Source: Mycoplasma simbae ATCC 49888
GTDB lineage: Bacteria; Bacillota_I; Bacilli_A; Mycoplasmatales; Metamycoplasmataceae
Direction of reading: 5' to 3'
Length of the DNA: 64,000 nucleotides
Assembly: GCF_000702705.1 (NCBI RefSeq)
Contig: NZ_JNJG01000005.1
Span: 93,579-157,578 of the forward strand
Shown one piece after another: positions 45,924 through 58,324 of this stretch (position 1 is its first letter; every line of letters starts with the position of its first letter). The translations under genes were made by a program, and so were the position numbers. The notes beneath the pieces are model-generated. The model was given only the letters and a program-made list of their open reading frames with translations, made no database searches and was not told the origin of the DNA.

Positions 45924-46760
45924 GTGCAAGGAAAAATTTATTCATTAACGGGTGGTCGTTACCACATTAAAGATAAAGAAGGTAAAATGCATTTTGTGCC
46001 AGCCGCCGGAGTGTTTAGACACAAAAATATTGAACCGGTCGTGGGTGATAATGTTGAGATTGAAAATGATCAATATATTAGTGCAGTTTTACCGCGTAAA
46101 AATGTTTTTGTCAGACCAAAAGTTGCCAATATTGATGCAATTATTGTGGTGATGAGTGTGATTGAACCCTCGTTTCAACCTTATTTAGTTGACAAATATT
46201 TAGCTTTTATTGAAGCGAATAATATTGAGCCAATTTTGTTTATCACTAAGGTTGATTTAGCTTTAAGTGAGTGAAGACAAAAGTATTTAGCGATGGGTTA
46301 TAACGTATTCAATATTGACTATAAAGACCCAGATTTAAAGCAAAAACTTGAGCCTTTCTTTAAGGGTAAAGTTGTTTCATTAATGGGTCAGTCAGGAGTT
46401 GGTAAAACCACATTCATAAATACAATTGCCGGCACAAATTTTGAAACACAAGCTATCTCAAAATTTGCTAACCGGGGAAAACACACCACTAGAGTTGTGC
46501 AAATCATTGAAACTCTAGGTGGCGAGCTTATTGACACACCTGGTTTTTCTAGTTTTGACATAAATTTAACACCTAGCCAACTAGCTCGCTCATTCAAGCA
46601 GTTCCAAGAGCTGGCACAAATGTGTAAATTTAAGTCGTGCTTACATTTGAATGAACCTGAAGGTTATTGCAATGTGAAGTTAAATGTGCAACAAGGCATT
46701 ATTCCAGAATTTAGATATTTAAATTATTTAAAAATGATGAAAGAGGCTAAAAATGAATAA
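45924..46760 (+). CDS. rsgA: Ribosome small subunit GTPase RsgA
   Basis: Encodes 278 residues starting at GTG 45924 after AAGGAGC. An ATG two bases earlier is in another frame and runs into a stop after eight codons. N-terminal OB-fold, then the permuted GTPase order: G4 (TKVDL) comes before G1 (GQSGVGKTTFIN) and G3 (DTPGFSSFD). A C-terminal zinc knuckle has Cys/His residues (CKFKSCLHLNEPEGYC). It acts in 30S maturation. The end overlaps rpe by 8 bases. Confidence 0.95.
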
Positions 46761-47403
46761 AAAAAATGTAACACCTTCTCTATTGAACGTTGAACAAGGT
46801 CAAAGATGAAAAATGGCTCAAACATTAATTGATAGTGGCATCAAATGAATCCATTATGACGTAATGGACGCTAAATTCGTGCCCAATAAAGCCATTGAAT
46901 TAGACGAAATTAAATCAATCAAAGAGCAAACATCTTCACACTTTATGGATGCACATTTAATGGTTGAAAATCCACTTGATTATCTTGATGAATACAAAGA
47001 TGTGGTTGATATCACCACAATACATTTTGAAGCGATTAAACCAGCAGAATTATTAAAATTTTTAAAAGCTAAACACCATGATTATAGAATTGGTTTGGCA
47101 ATCAAGCCAAATACCACAGTGGATGAAATAGTTAAGTTTTTACCTTATGTTGCTCTTGTGTTAGTGATGTCAGTTGAACCTGGAGCTGGCGGTCAAAAAT
47201 TTATTCCTAATGCTCTAGATAAAATTAGCCAGCTTAAAGATTTACGTAACAAACATCAATATCAATACTTAATTCAAGTTGACGGTGGAATTAATGACGA
47301 AACTGGGCCTTTATGCTTTAAGGCTGGTGCGGATGCGTGTGTTGCTGGAACATTTTTAGTTAAAGAACCAACTAAAGAACGTATTGAATCGATTTTGAAA
47401 TAA
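46753..47403 (+). CDS. rpe: Ribulose-phosphate 3-epimerase
   Basis: Encodes 216 residues, a TIM barrel with TPSLLNV, HYDVMDAKFVPN, DAHLMVENPLDYL, LVMSVEPGAGGQKFI and QVDGGINDETGP. It interconverts ribulose 5-phosphate and xylulose 5-phosphate. The last gene of the gmk-prpC-prkC-rsgA-rpe operon; a terminator follows. Confidence 0.96.
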
Positions 47404-47431
47404 TTAATCTAGCAAAAGCTAGATTTTTTAT
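47404..47431 (+). terminator. Terminator after rpe
   Basis: AATCTAGC / GCTAGATT hairpin around AAAA, then six T. Confidence 0.85.
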
Positions 47432-47533
47432 TGACAAAATACACAAAAAGCAAACAAAATATACAAATTTATAATATACAAAAAATCAACACCCTTTTAA
47501 GATGTTAATTTTTTGTATAGGATTATGATTCAA

Positions 47534-49861
47534 TTATTGATATTCTAAACCGCTATAAAATTCTACTTTAAAACCTGCTGATTCTAGTTGCGCTTTTAGT
47601 TCGCTAGCATTAGGATCTACGGCGACCTCACCGCTAAAACCATTACCATTGTTAGCGAACATAGCAAAAGTTCTTAAGTTTCTTATGGCATCAGTAGATC
47701 AAGGTTTAGTATCTACGATTCTAAATTTTTGAGTAGTATTGCCGTTATCAAATAAGATTTTACCTTTTTCCATCGGGCCATTAACAATGTTTTCAAGACC
47801 TGCGTTTGTTAGATCATTTTCGCTGACTGTAAAGTATTCATCATCATTGTGGAAAGTGACTTTAACAATTTTACGAGGTTTATTTGATGGTTTTTGTGTG
47901 TCGTGAAAAATTAAATTTTTTAGCGATTTAATTAAAGGTACACGGCTAAAATCTAGTCCAGTTGGATAACTATTGTCCCCTTCGTTATTGTCAGGATTTA
48001 ATCCCGGTCCAAATCCGCCTTGGAAAATTCCTTCATTATTTCGCGCATAATATGCCATTCTTAGACCTAAATTAATTCGTCTATAAGGATCTTGTGCGTT
48101 AGGATCAAAATCCTCTTTATCAAAAGCAAGTGTATTGAAAGTGATTCTAGTTGCAATGTCAGCACCCTGTTTGTAGTCTCAGCTAACGTTGTAATCGTTT
48201 GTATTAACTCATTTGGTGCGTTTTAATGCTCAAGGATTGAATGATCACTCGTCAAGCAAGGAATTACCCAAAGTATAGAGCGAAAGCTCTTTAATTGTTT
48301 TGTTTTCTAAGGCAATTAAAGAACCAGTATTTGTAGCACGATCAAAGAAAAATAATTCAACTTGACTAATTTCATCAGGTAATTCATACAAAATTTCCTT
48401 AAATGCTTGAGCACTATCATTTTTACCCATATTTTTTATGCGGTAAGAAACAACGTTCATGCTTGGATTCTTTTTAATGTCCTGCAATAATTTTTTAGTT
48501 TTAGCATAACCCGCTATGTTGGCAGCGTCAATCTCCACAACAAAACCTTCATTTAGCTGTTTAGGATCATTAACTTTTTCATCGCGCGTCATTTTAATAA
48601 TATTAATGCCATCACTTGTTGAAACGTTTAAGTGACTAAATTCTGGACTGTTTGTAACATCTTCACGACATCAGCCCGAATAAATTCCGTTGCGCACTTC
48701 GTCTGGATAACGTTTACGATAATCTCGGTAACTAAAAGTTCTTCTTTCTCAGTTATCGCGTGCCATTCTAGTAGTTACACTATTAAAGCCATCAGGCAAT
48801 GAGGCTGAATATGAATCGATAGTTCCATCCTCGCGAATGTATGCATTATCAGGGCTAATTGTATATCCTTTGGCTAATAAATCTTCAGCTGATTTAGAAA
48901 GCTTTGTAAATTTAGAAAAATCTAAATTGTTATAAATTCATAAAAATCTATGACTTTTGCTCTCTCAACGCATTGTTTCGAATTCAGCAACCTTATCTGG
49001 TTTTAAAAAGTTTTTAACATTCTTTGAGTTAAAAAATGTTTGTCATTTAGAAAATAAGTTGCTTCAAAAACCGCTTGAATTACTACTTTCTACAATTGAT
49101 GCAATATCTTCGGGTTTAGCTTCTTCCAGCAACGATGAAACTAAGCCTTTTAAGTATCTTGCATTAATTCCATCGTTGTTTGAACCATCACCTACTGCTT
49201 TTTCAAGAGTTTTTCTTCTTAATTCTTCAGTGACTTCGACAGAAATAATTTTATCGACGCTGTCATTAATATAAGGATCTAAATTGGAAATTTGATTATC
49301 CTTGTCGTATTGATTAACTACACGTCCTGGATTTTTTTGCACTATCGCATTAACGCTAACTCCGTTTATCACGATAACAGTTTTATCATTTCTAGGGGCT
49401 GTGTTAATTGGGGTAACAGGCTTAGGAGCGATTGGTTGGGGTTTAGGCTTAGGTGGCTCTGGTTTAGGCTTAGGTGGCTCAGGCTTAGGTTCAGGTTTAG
49501 GTTGAGGGGCTGGCTCTGGCTTAGGTTTAGGTGGCTCAGGTTTGGGTTTGGGTTCTGGAACATCTATTTTGTGAACTTCAGGCTTAGGCTCAGGTTTGGG
49601 TTCAACTTTAGGTTCAGGCTTAGGCTCAGGCTTTGGAATTTCTTTTAAGTTTGAATCAGAGTTGGCAGCTTGAGCATTTAAATCCAAATTATCTTTGGCA
49701 ATAAAATTTGGTTTAGAAGATACAGATGTACTGTATTTTATTGAGTTTTCTGAAGAAGAAGTTGACGCATAAATAACAGATCCGGCCAAAACCGAAACAG
49801 ATGTTATTGATCCTAACGAAGTAAGGATAATTCTTGTTTTTTTATTTCTTCACAAACTCAT
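47534..49861 (-). CDS. Mycoplasma immunoglobulin-binding protein MIB (second copy)
   Basis: Encodes 775 residues. N-terminal signal anchor (about residues 10-32), then a Lys/Pro/Glu-rich spacer (residues 75-150, PKPEPKP units), then the long MIB body. Conserved body elements shared with the copy at 61-63 kb include NEGFVVEIDAANIAGY, VVSYRIKNMG, LALENKTIKELSLYTLGNSL, and RMAYYARNNEGIFQGGFG. The C-terminal end GLEYQ is matched by GYEYQ in the other copy. MIB wraps around antibody Fab and presents the heavy chain to MIP. It is the last gene of the F1-like ATPase cluster, 13 bases after the beta-type subunit, with Shine-Dalgarno AAGGAAG. No MIP follows this copy. Confidence 0.93.
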
Positions 49862-49874
49862 TTTTACTTCCTTA

Positions 49875-51254
49875 TTATAATCCTAGTTCTTTGTCTGTAG
49901 GTATTTCTAGTGCTGATCCTACATATGAAAAGATTTCAGGGCTTTGTTTAATGTATTCACCATTTAAAATTTTTCAAACACTTTTGACAGTGTCCTCTAA
50001 TTTAACGTATTGACCAGGTGATTTAGTAAAGTGTTCGGTCATGAAAAAGTTTTGAGTAAAAAAGTTTTCCAATTGTAAGGCTTTTTTAACAATAGTTTTA
50101 TTTTCATCATCAAGTTCATCAAAACCAAGAATTAAAATAACATCTTCAAGATCTTTGTACGTTTTTAAAATACGTTTGGTTTCAATGATTGCATTTAGGT
50201 GATCTTTTCCAATAATAGCTTCATTTACTGAGTTAGATTGTGAAGCTAATGGGTCAAAAGCAGGGAAAATGTTTTTAGCTGTTTGTGCACGTGAAAGTAC
50301 CAAACTTCCATCTAAGTGGTTGAACACAGCCACAGCCGATGGGTCTGAAAGATCGTCCATAGGTAAAAACATTGTTTGGAATGATGTAATGGCACCATTT
50401 TGGTTTTTGAACATACGGTGTTCGATGTTAGCAACATCACTTTCTAGTGTTGATTGATATCCACCAACACTAGGTTTTTTACCAAGTGAAGAAGAAACCT
50501 CATTTTCAGCTTGAACAAAACGGTAAATGTTGTCGATGAATAATAATACATCTTCTTTTTCTTTGTCTCTTAAATATTCAGCGGCAGTGATGCCAATAGG
50601 AACTATTGACATTCTGGCCCCAGGTGATTCATTCATTTTTGATACAAACATTATTGAATTTTTCAATAAATTTGAATCTTTTAGCTCATTGTAAAGTTCA
50701 ATACCTTCACGTGAACGTTCACCTGAACCAATGAAAATGTTTGATGTTTCTTTTTCGTTGTGGTTGTTTACGTTGAAAATGATTTCTTTCATTAAAACGG
50801 TTTTACCAACCCCAGCACCACCAAAAATACCCATTTTATAGCCTTTAACAATTGGGATGAAAAAGTCTATAGCTTTAATACCTGTTTCAATGATTTCAAT
50901 CTTGTTGTCAATAAATTTATCTTTATTAATTGTTGAGTTCATTTCAACATATTCAGGCATAATGTAGCTTTGCAATAATGGCTTACCTTCAAAGCTGTAA
51001 ATGTTGTTTTTTGAGTTTTTTCCTACCGGCACCATAAAGCTTTTTTGTGTGTTAAACACACTATCGCTTAGTGCGATTGGCTGAGCTGTATAAATCACAA
51101 TTGCACGCACAGTTGTATCATCTAAAACTCTTTTAACAAGTAGATATGTACGACCATCGTGCATTGTCAATAGGTTATTTACTTTAGGTAAGCTAGTTGA
51201 AGGGAATTTGATTTCAATAACATCAGAGTTAAATTTTACAATTTTACCATTCAT
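49875..51254 (-). CDS. F1-like ATPase beta-type subunit (MSC_0618 family)
   Basis: Encodes 459 residues. Walker A GGAGVGKT is at residues 145-152, the catalytic-Glu motif appears as GERSREG, and Walker B as LLFIDNIYRF. The hinge motif DELSEED is replaced by DELDDEN. Sequence identity is beta-like and all catalytic elements are kept, so it should hydrolyse ATP. There is no F0 c- or a-subunit in this cluster. Start overlaps the alpha-type stop by one base. Part of the cluster called type 3 F1-like ATPase, known to travel with MIB-MIP. Confidence 0.93.
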
Positions 51255-52795
51255 TATTTATCTCCTAACTCTTGAGCTAATTGTTCAAGATAACTGTGTT
51301 CTAATTCTAAGAATTTGTGATCAACTTTTAAGTTTCAACCTAAATTTAAATAATCCGAGTATTGCTGTAAAGCGAAGGCAAAGAAGTTTTTAGTGATGTT
51401 ATCATCATAGGCTTCACCACTTGCGATGATGTCGTAAGTGTGTTTAGCCTCGGCATTAGTGTCAATAAGTTTATTTAAAAAGTTCATTGCTTTTTGTTCG
51501 TCTTTAACGCCTTTAAATAAGTTTCAAGCAATAATTTTTGAAGTTAGCAAGATAAAACGATCTGAATATAATGAATATCCACGCTGAGTGAACATTTTGT
51601 CAATCATTTTACCTTTTGAAAGTAAAGCTGAAGTTTCAGCATTAAATTCGTAGTCAAGTGTAGCTAATTTCAAGTGACGTTTGTATTTACGGAAAATTTT
51701 ACCGATTTCACCAGCTACCTTAGTAATGGTACGATTTTGTACGCTTGATCCAGTACGTGAAACTGATAAATCAATGTTAATAGCAGGTAATTTACCAGCT
51801 GCAAATAAGTCGGCACTAGTTACGATTTGACCATCTGTAATTGAAATAATGTTTGATGAGATTAATGAAGTAATATCGCCATCAATTGTTTGAAGAATTG
51901 GAAGTGCTGTAATAGTTTTACGTCCTTTAAAGCTACCTGATCTTTCAAGTAGTTGTGAGTGTGCAAAGAAAATATCTCCTGGCATAGCTTCTTTACCAAC
52001 TGGTGCATCTGAAAGCAACGCCATTTCTCTAATTACGTTAGCATGTTTAGTTAAATCATCAAAAACAATTAAAACATCATCTGTTTGTGAAATGTTTTCA
52101 GCATGTGCCATTCCTACATAAGGAGCTAGATATTGATCGTATGTCGAAGTGGCGAAAGCATCAATAATGATTGTATTTTTCAAAGCGTTATGTTTTTCAA
52201 GAGTTGCGTAAATTGATGCAATTTGTTCTCTTTTTTGACCAATAGCTACATAAATACACTTAACATTTTTGTTTGCTTGATTAATTATAGTGTTTAAAGC
52301 GATGTGAGTTTTACCGGTTTGACGATCACCAATAATTAACTCACGTTGCCCCTTACCGATTGGAATTAGTAAGTCAATTGCACTAATCCCTGTGTAAAGT
52401 TGCTGGTTAAGTGTTTGTACACTCATTAAATCGTGTGCTAGTTTAAAAATAGGTGTTGAAGATTGATAAGAACTAAATCTTGGTTTTGGACTTGCTTGTG
52501 GCAAGATAATGTTTCCTGCAACATCAATAACTTTTCCAAAATATGTTTGATCTGTAAACACATTAAAGTTTGTATCTAGCAATTCAATTTCATCGCCAAC
52601 AGCTAATTCGTTATCTTGGTCGCTTGAAAGCAGTATAGCTTTATCTTTGTCAGCGCTGATTAAAATAAATTTGATGTGTGGTTTATTTTTGGCAATAAAC
52701 ATTTGTTTTTGCGAATAATTAAACTCACCAGTAACTTCAACCATGTAATCAAAAATTGACGTTATTACTGGAGTTTGTGTAATAAATTTATACAT
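51254..52795 (-). CDS. F1-like ATPase alpha-type subunit (MSC_0619 family)
   Basis: Encodes 513 residues. Walker A GDRQTGKT lies at residues 156-163, Walker B as LIVFDDLTKHA, and the arginine-finger segment as SVSRTGSSVQNR. Long C-terminal helical part follows a TGA-Trp at 51524. It is expected to form the alpha/beta hexamer with the neighbouring subunit. The last part is less like canonical alpha, as in other members of this type. Confidence 0.93.
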
Positions 52796-52807
52796 AGTAA
52801 TCCTTTC

Positions 52808-54970
52808 CTAAAGCAATAGCAATGTGATTCCAGCAATGACAAATACTAGTCCAATAGCTAAAAACACTGCATAAAGCGTTCTTAATTTTCTTTGTTTAAT
52901 AGTTTTAAAGTTCAAGATTATTAAAGCAATAAATAATGTTAGTACAAGTGCTCCAATAACAACCATCGCTATACCAAAATTTGATTGGAATGAACGAACT
53001 TTTTGAGATTGTTTTTTGTTTTCCTTAACAGCACTTTGATAATCATTATCATATTGTTTAAAGTTATCAGCAGTTACTGGTTTTGCGTCTGCTAAAGTAC
53101 GTAAGATTTGAAATTGTTTACTTACTCCTTCTAAAGCAGACACATATTTGTCGAATCATGACGCCATATTTAATGTTTCATGACTTGATAATGCTTTCAA
53201 CTTGTACACATCTTTTTGAATTGTGTCAACAAATTTATCAATTGTTTGTGCACTATATTTTGTATTGTTTTTCAATTCTTTGCCAAAACTATCGTTCATA
53301 GCCTTGATATTAGCTAAAATTATGTCTTTGTTAAACCTAAATACATCCGCTTTGTATTCATCGATAAAGGTGTCATATACAAGAGCCACAGCTGATCAAG
53401 TTGGTAAATCATTAAATGTTGAAGTTGAAACAGCTGTTAGAAAAGTTTGAGCTGAATCATTTCTTGCTTGTGCTAAAACCTTTTTACTACTATTATTTTT
53501 GTATTTATTTGCTCAAAACTTAGTTGAGTTAGCTTGATAAATAACATAATTTTGTGAATAAATAGTCTTAATAAATTGATCTACCATTCCAAAAACGGTG
53601 TTGATTAAATTAGTATTTGCTAATGTTTGGTATTCAAGATTTTCATCTAGTCCTAAAGCCTTATAAAATTTCAAAACCGTTTCGTTAATACCTTGAAATT
53701 GTTCATATAACACTTTTTGTCATGCAACATTTCGCTGACTTTCTATATCGAAACCAATTGTGTATACACGTTTTAAATTAGGTTTGCTCTTTTCAGCAAT
53801 GGACACTTTTGCTCTTCCACTTTCAACACTTTCAACCTTGTAAAGGTATCTTGTGTTTACTGGGTTGTTGAAGAAAAATACATCTTGGGTATTGGCTTGA
53901 GCTAAGTTATTTAAATCTTCAATTGTTGAATCTCCTGCGTACTCAGCGCGTACTAATGGGCTAAGTGTAGGCAAAGCCTCAATTACTGTTTCAGGAGGTT
54001 GGCCTATTGGTGGTTTACCAGGGATTATTGGTTGAATTGTTGGCGGAGTCTTTGGCTGGTTAGGTTGAACTTCCTCAGGGACAAACTCTTGGTTTTGTTT
54101 TAAATCAAATTCTACAAAGCGAGCAGTTGTTTTTGAAACAATGTATTCATCCCAACTTTTGTAGTTTTTAGGATTAGAAACACTAAATCCACTTACCTGC
54201 TTGTCACCATCAGCGATTCTTTTATGATTAAGGCTAAAGCCATTTTCCTTATCATCGATTAGTAAAAAGTCTTTTTCATCTAATACGATTGATTTAATTT
54301 GTTCACCTAAAGATTTAACATATTTAGCTATGGTTTTGTCAAAATGGCTATTTTCAACAAAGTTATCTTCTTCACCTGTTTTTTTAATATCTTTAGCATC
54401 AATAACGCGATCATATTTGGTCATTTTATCGCTTCCTTGACCAAAAATAACGTTGTCATATTTAGTTCCATTGAATTCAACATCACCGCGAGCATATTTT
54501 CTTTCACGTGCAAGAGCGTATGGGAATGTTACGTAAAATCCAAATTTATCAGGATCTTGACTAATTGCAGTCTTATTTTTTTCAAAAAAATCTTGCAAAA
54601 TATGTAAATATATTTGTCTTGATAGATTTTTTTTGTATTCCATTTTTTCATCTAATTTTAACTTGGCAATTTCATCTTTAAAATAGCCTATCAAAACATC
54701 GATGCTTTTTTCAATAGCGTCAGCTATTTGTTTATTGGCTTTATTTTTAAATGTATCAAACTGTGGATCAATTGTTTTAGGAGCACTATTAGGTTGGCTT
54801 CCTTGCGGATTAGTTGAAGGAGTGCTGCCAGGGTTTGATGTGCCAGCACCAGGGTTATTTTGATTATTGGTGCCTTCTTCGCCTTCCAATCTTGCTGAAT
54901 ATGCAACAAGAGGTAAAGAGGCAGAAGTTATAGCGCCCAATGAATAAATTAATTTAATTTTTTTACTCAT
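52808..54970 (-). CDS. F1-like ATPase-associated membrane subunit (MSC_0620 family)
   Basis: Encodes 720 residues. N-terminal signal sequence (SKKIKLIYSLGAITSASLPL), a low-complexity Asn/Gly/Pro linker, and a large exported part. Near the C-terminus two membrane helices end the protein (FGIAMVVIGALVLTLFIALI and a final LLLL helix). The chosen start ATG 54970 has AAGGAG and overlaps the epsilon stop; an in-frame ATG at 54991 lies before the Shine-Dalgarno. No motif for a known enzyme. It probably links the cytosolic F1 part to the outside, where MIB/MIP work; that link is inference. Confidence 0.85.
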
Positions 54971-55439
54971 CAAAATCTCCTTCATACTCAACCAAGAATA
55001 GTTTTTGTTTCATTTTTAACTCAAACTGCTGTCTTTTTAATACATTCAATCTTGTAGCTTCATCAATACGCAAGCCAATGCTCTGGGAAGCTGTTAAAAA
55101 ACTTATTTCAGCGTTAATATCTTTAAGAATATCTTTGCTACTTTGTTTTGCGAAAAATTCTTTATTTTGTTCATAAAGAACAACCCTTGAAAAAGTATTT
55201 ATAGTAGCTTTATTATCCTTAATTACTATATTTGTGTTGGTTAAAAACACATAAAATTCCTTATTATCGTTTAAATTTTGAATCTTAATAATTGTTTTGT
55301 CAAAGCTGGACAGGCTTTGTGTATTAACTAGTTTGAAATCATTTTCAGCGTCAATATTGAAATATAAATTAGCGTTTTTAAAAGTCAAGGGCACACTGGC
55401 TAATGAGTTAATTTCGATTTCTAGTCCTCTATTGCTCAT
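54963..55439 (-). CDS. F1-like ATPase epsilon-type subunit (MSC_0621 family)
   Basis: Encodes 158 residues with a beta-rich N-terminal half (GLEIEINSLASVPLTF, ANLYF) and a helical C-terminal hairpin region (TRLNVLKRQQFELKMKQ), resembling the epsilon fold. Its position between gamma-type and the MSC_0620-type gene fits the known cluster order. Overlaps gamma by 11 bases and the next gene by 8. Confidence 0.82.
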   Translation of the reverse strand: MSNRGLEIEINSLASVPLTFKNANLYFNIDAENDFKLVNTQSLSSFDKTIIKIQNLNDNKEFYVFLTNTNIVIKDNKATINTFSRVVLYEQNKEFFAKQSSKDILKDINAEISFLTASQSIGLRIDEATRLNVLKRQQFELKMKQKLFLVEYEGDFDE

Positions 55440-56343
55440 TTGTTTTACCTGCTTTTTCTTTATTTTTTCTAAAAAACATTACAATGTCTTCAATTTCTTT
55501 TTCACGCTTGAATTTAATTATTTTTTTGTTTAATTTCAATATTTCTTCGTCTAATTGCTTAATTATTTGGTTGGTACTAATTAAATTATTCTTAGCGTTA
55601 TAAAAGTATGATTCAATAATCAATGAGTGGATTGCATTTGACAAGAAAATGTTAATCTCGTTATCAATAAATTGCTCTAAATCTGGATAAATTTCATATT
55701 CACGAATATTTGTTTGTTCAATCTTTTCTGCTAAGTTAGTTAGCTTGTTGACATCAAAACTTTCAAGAGGCAAAATTGTAAACCCGTTTCTAAAATTTTT
55801 ATTTGTACTAATTACAAAATGCACACTTTCATACAATTCATCAACATATAAAAACTTAATTAAAAAGGTTAACTCATCGGCTAAGCCCGGGGTTTTTTGC
55901 TCTTCGCTAAAACTTTTGATAATGTTTAGATTATGGCTAGCAGCAAATTCTTGAGCACGAGAACCAATAACTATAAAATCAGACTTAGTTTTGCTTGTTT
56001 TTTCCAAAATCATTTTTTCATATCTGGTATATGAATCAGTTGAGTGTTTTTGCTCTTCAGTTAAATAAATTCAAAGTTGTTTACGTTTGGTGAAAAACTT
56101 TACAAATTTTTGGCCAATTTTTGTATCTTTTAGGCCTTTATTATTGATAAAGTTATTTTTAACGTTGTATTCTTTTTTAAGGCCCAAAATAAGGTTTTTG
56201 CTTGTTAAAGCGTTATTTACATAGAATTGAAGCTTTTTATTTAGCTTCATAATATTGATTAATAGAATATTTTTATCGTTATTAACACGCATAAAAATAT
56301 TTGCGAGACTGTCTTTTTTTTGTTCTATTTTCTTAAAGTGCAT
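55429..56343 (-). CDS. F1-like ATPase gamma-type subunit (MSC_0622 family)
   Basis: Encodes 304 residues, with long N-terminal and C-terminal helices around a globular middle, as for the gamma shaft. MHFKKIEQKKDSLANIF begins the N-terminal helix; the C-terminal AIHSLIIESYFYNAKNNL is similar to the end of gamma. One TGA-Trp at 56071. It lies 3 bases after the DUF2714 gene. Weakly similar to canonical gamma; identity comes from context as well. Confidence 0.83.
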
Positions 56344-56346
56344 ATT

Positions 56347-56871
56347 TTATTTTTCAATGCGAGCTAGTAATTCTTTACCGAATAATAGCTTCAATTTATC
56401 TGTTTGCTCTGATTTATAAAAGACAGAATGCGGAATAATTTCAATTAAATTATTGTTTGCTAATAGTTCGTTAATTTTGCTATTAAGTTTAATTAAAAAC
56501 TCATCTAGTTGTGTAGATTGGGCATTAGCTAAATTAACCGAGTCGCTGGCTGATTGCTCACTCTCAAGTATAATTGGCACTAAAATGGTGTCACTAAATT
56601 TGCTAATGATATCAAAGCCTACTACGAAATCTTTGAATACAAGATTCCATTTATTTTCAACACCTTTTGTTAAAAGATCTTTATAAGTTGTAAATGTAAC
56701 TGATTCAAAACCTAAGCCCATTGAAAGAAGAACTGATGCATTCAACTGCTCAAAACTAATAAAGTTAGGTTGTTTAATCTTAGCTTCATATGCTTGATAT
56801 AAGTCAAAAAGTCTAAGCTCATTTACACGCTTTAATTGATTAATTTCTTTTTTAGACAATTGTTTAGACAT
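56347..56871 (-). CDS. DUF2714 protein of the F1-like ATPase cluster (MSC_0623 type)
   Basis: Encodes 174 residues, hydrophilic, Leu/Lys-rich, without membrane segment. LKRVNELRLFDLYQAYEAKI starts the protein and IPHSVFYKSEQTDKLKLLFGKELLARIEK ends it. DUF2714 is known only from mycoplasma F1-like clusters. Its role is unknown; it may replace a stator or delta-type part. Starts inside the end of the membrane gene (8-base overlap). Confidence 0.75.
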   Translation of the reverse strand: MSKQLSKKEINQLKRVNELRLFDLYQAYEAKIKQPNFISFEQLNASVLLSMGLGFESVTFTTYKDLLTKGVENKWNLVFKDFVVGFDIISKFSDTILVPIILESEQSASDSVNLANAQSTQLDEFLIKLNSKINELLANNNLIEIIPHSVFYKSEQTDKLKLLFGKELLARIEK

Positions 56872-58315
56872 TATTTACCTCTCTTTGACGGGCTTTTTTA
56901 GAACTTGTTAATTTGTACAAAACTATTCACATTTGAATTAAGGCTCCGGCTAAAAATCCTATAGCAATGCATACTTGAACAGTTGCAAAAATTTGAATTA
57001 AACTTAAATCAGAATTAATGTAGTTAAAACCTTCATTACCTTGTGAAAGCATAACTTGATCTAAGCCTAAAATTACTAGCATTATAGAAGCTGAAATAGC
57101 TAATAAATTGACAAAAATTAGTGTTAAACGCGATAAAGTAAAGTTTTTACGTAAGTATAAAACTAACATTAATAATGAAGTGATTACATGTACAAACATT
57201 AAAACTAAATTGATTTTGGAATGTTAAAACCATAAAAAAGATTCAACTAAGTGCGTTCAATGCACTAAATGTTATAGTGTTGACTAAAACACTTTTAGAT
57301 TTTAACTTAGTAACAAATGAAATTACATAATAGAAGCTCGTAATTGCTAAAGGAGCTAATATAAATGCTAAAAAGGCATATGGCTGTGAATATGTAATTG
57401 AAGAATCAACATAGCTTTGTTTATTTGAGGTTATGAAAAAGACTCTTATAATTCAAAACATCACAGCACTTAAAAAGATAAATGTTAAAAGCAATTTATT
57501 TTTAAAAAAACCTAAATTATATTGATTTGATAACATCAAGCTAATTTTGTCTCACAAAGCAAAGAAGATAATTAAAGCAAAAGCAATAAATAAAGCAATA
57601 ATTATCAATAAGTTTTGTGGTTTTTTAACTTCGAATAGATCTCTAAATCAATCACTAAAGTAGTTTAAGCTCAATAATCTATAATTGTTTTCAACAGAGC
57701 TAGCAGCTCAACCGAAAAAGATTCCTAAAATTAATAAAACTAAAACACCTTTAAATACTTGTGAAATGATTAATGTTTTGGTATACCTAGACCTAATGGG
57801 TCACTTTTGCGTTTTGATTGGTATGCAAAAATTGCATAAGATAAATCGATTGCAAAAAGCGGAATAAATGCATAGAAGATTTTAATAATTTCTTTTGTGT
57901 TTTGATTTGTGTAAGTAAAGAACAAAATAAACGCACTTATCGATGTTAATAGATAAACACTAAATCAAGGTCAATATAAGTGTACTTTCTCTTTATTAAT
58001 GTATAAATCTGAGTAAATTTTACTAATAGGATATACAAATATAAAAATTAATAAAGCCATTCTAAGCAACACAGCAAAGTTTAATTCCTTTAGTTGTGAG
58101 CTTGAAAAATTAAAGAAATATACAATTGTTTTTTGTGGCATGATATCTGCCGACATTAATGTTTTTTGCGCAAAAATAAAGATTAACAAACTGGCAACAA
58201 AAAATCAACTTGCTGAAATAATTTGGTAAATTCTAGCAGCTCAATTTCTTTTTTGTTTATTAACTAAAGATTCATAATCGTCATAAATACGCTTGCTTTC
58301 TAGTTGTGTATCCAT
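56864..58315 (-). pseudogene. F1-like ATPase-associated membrane protein (MSC_0624 type), two compensating frameshifts
   Basis: The region would encode about 483 residues of a multi-helix membrane protein. From ATG 58315 the frame is open to a TAA at 57770, but the coding pattern passes to another frame near 57806 (an A4 that would need to be A5). The middle part (TLIISQVFKGVLVL to FFMVLTFQ) is open to 57153. The original frame resumes near 57218, where an A4 would need to be A3, and continues from MFVHVITSL to a stop at 56864. Total length, gene order and the hydrophobic pattern fit one protein. It could be a pseudogene, a phase-variable gene or two homopolymer sequencing errors. Confidence 0.72.
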
Positions 58316-58324
58316 TACACCTCC

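Noticed and set aside
45922..45948. ATG start two bases before the rsgA GTG
   Set aside because: That frame stops after eight codons, while GTG 45924 opens the complete RsgA.
49292..49648. Arg/Leu/Trp-rich plus-strand reading frame opposite the second MIB
   Set aside because: Same cause: complement of the Pro-rich stalk. It has no ribosome site or conserved feature.
57153..57800. A separate gene in the middle frame of the F1-associated membrane region
   Set aside because: No start codon with a Shine-Dalgarno exists in that frame, and the hydrophobic pattern continues from the upstream and into the downstream frame. One frameshifted gene explains it better.
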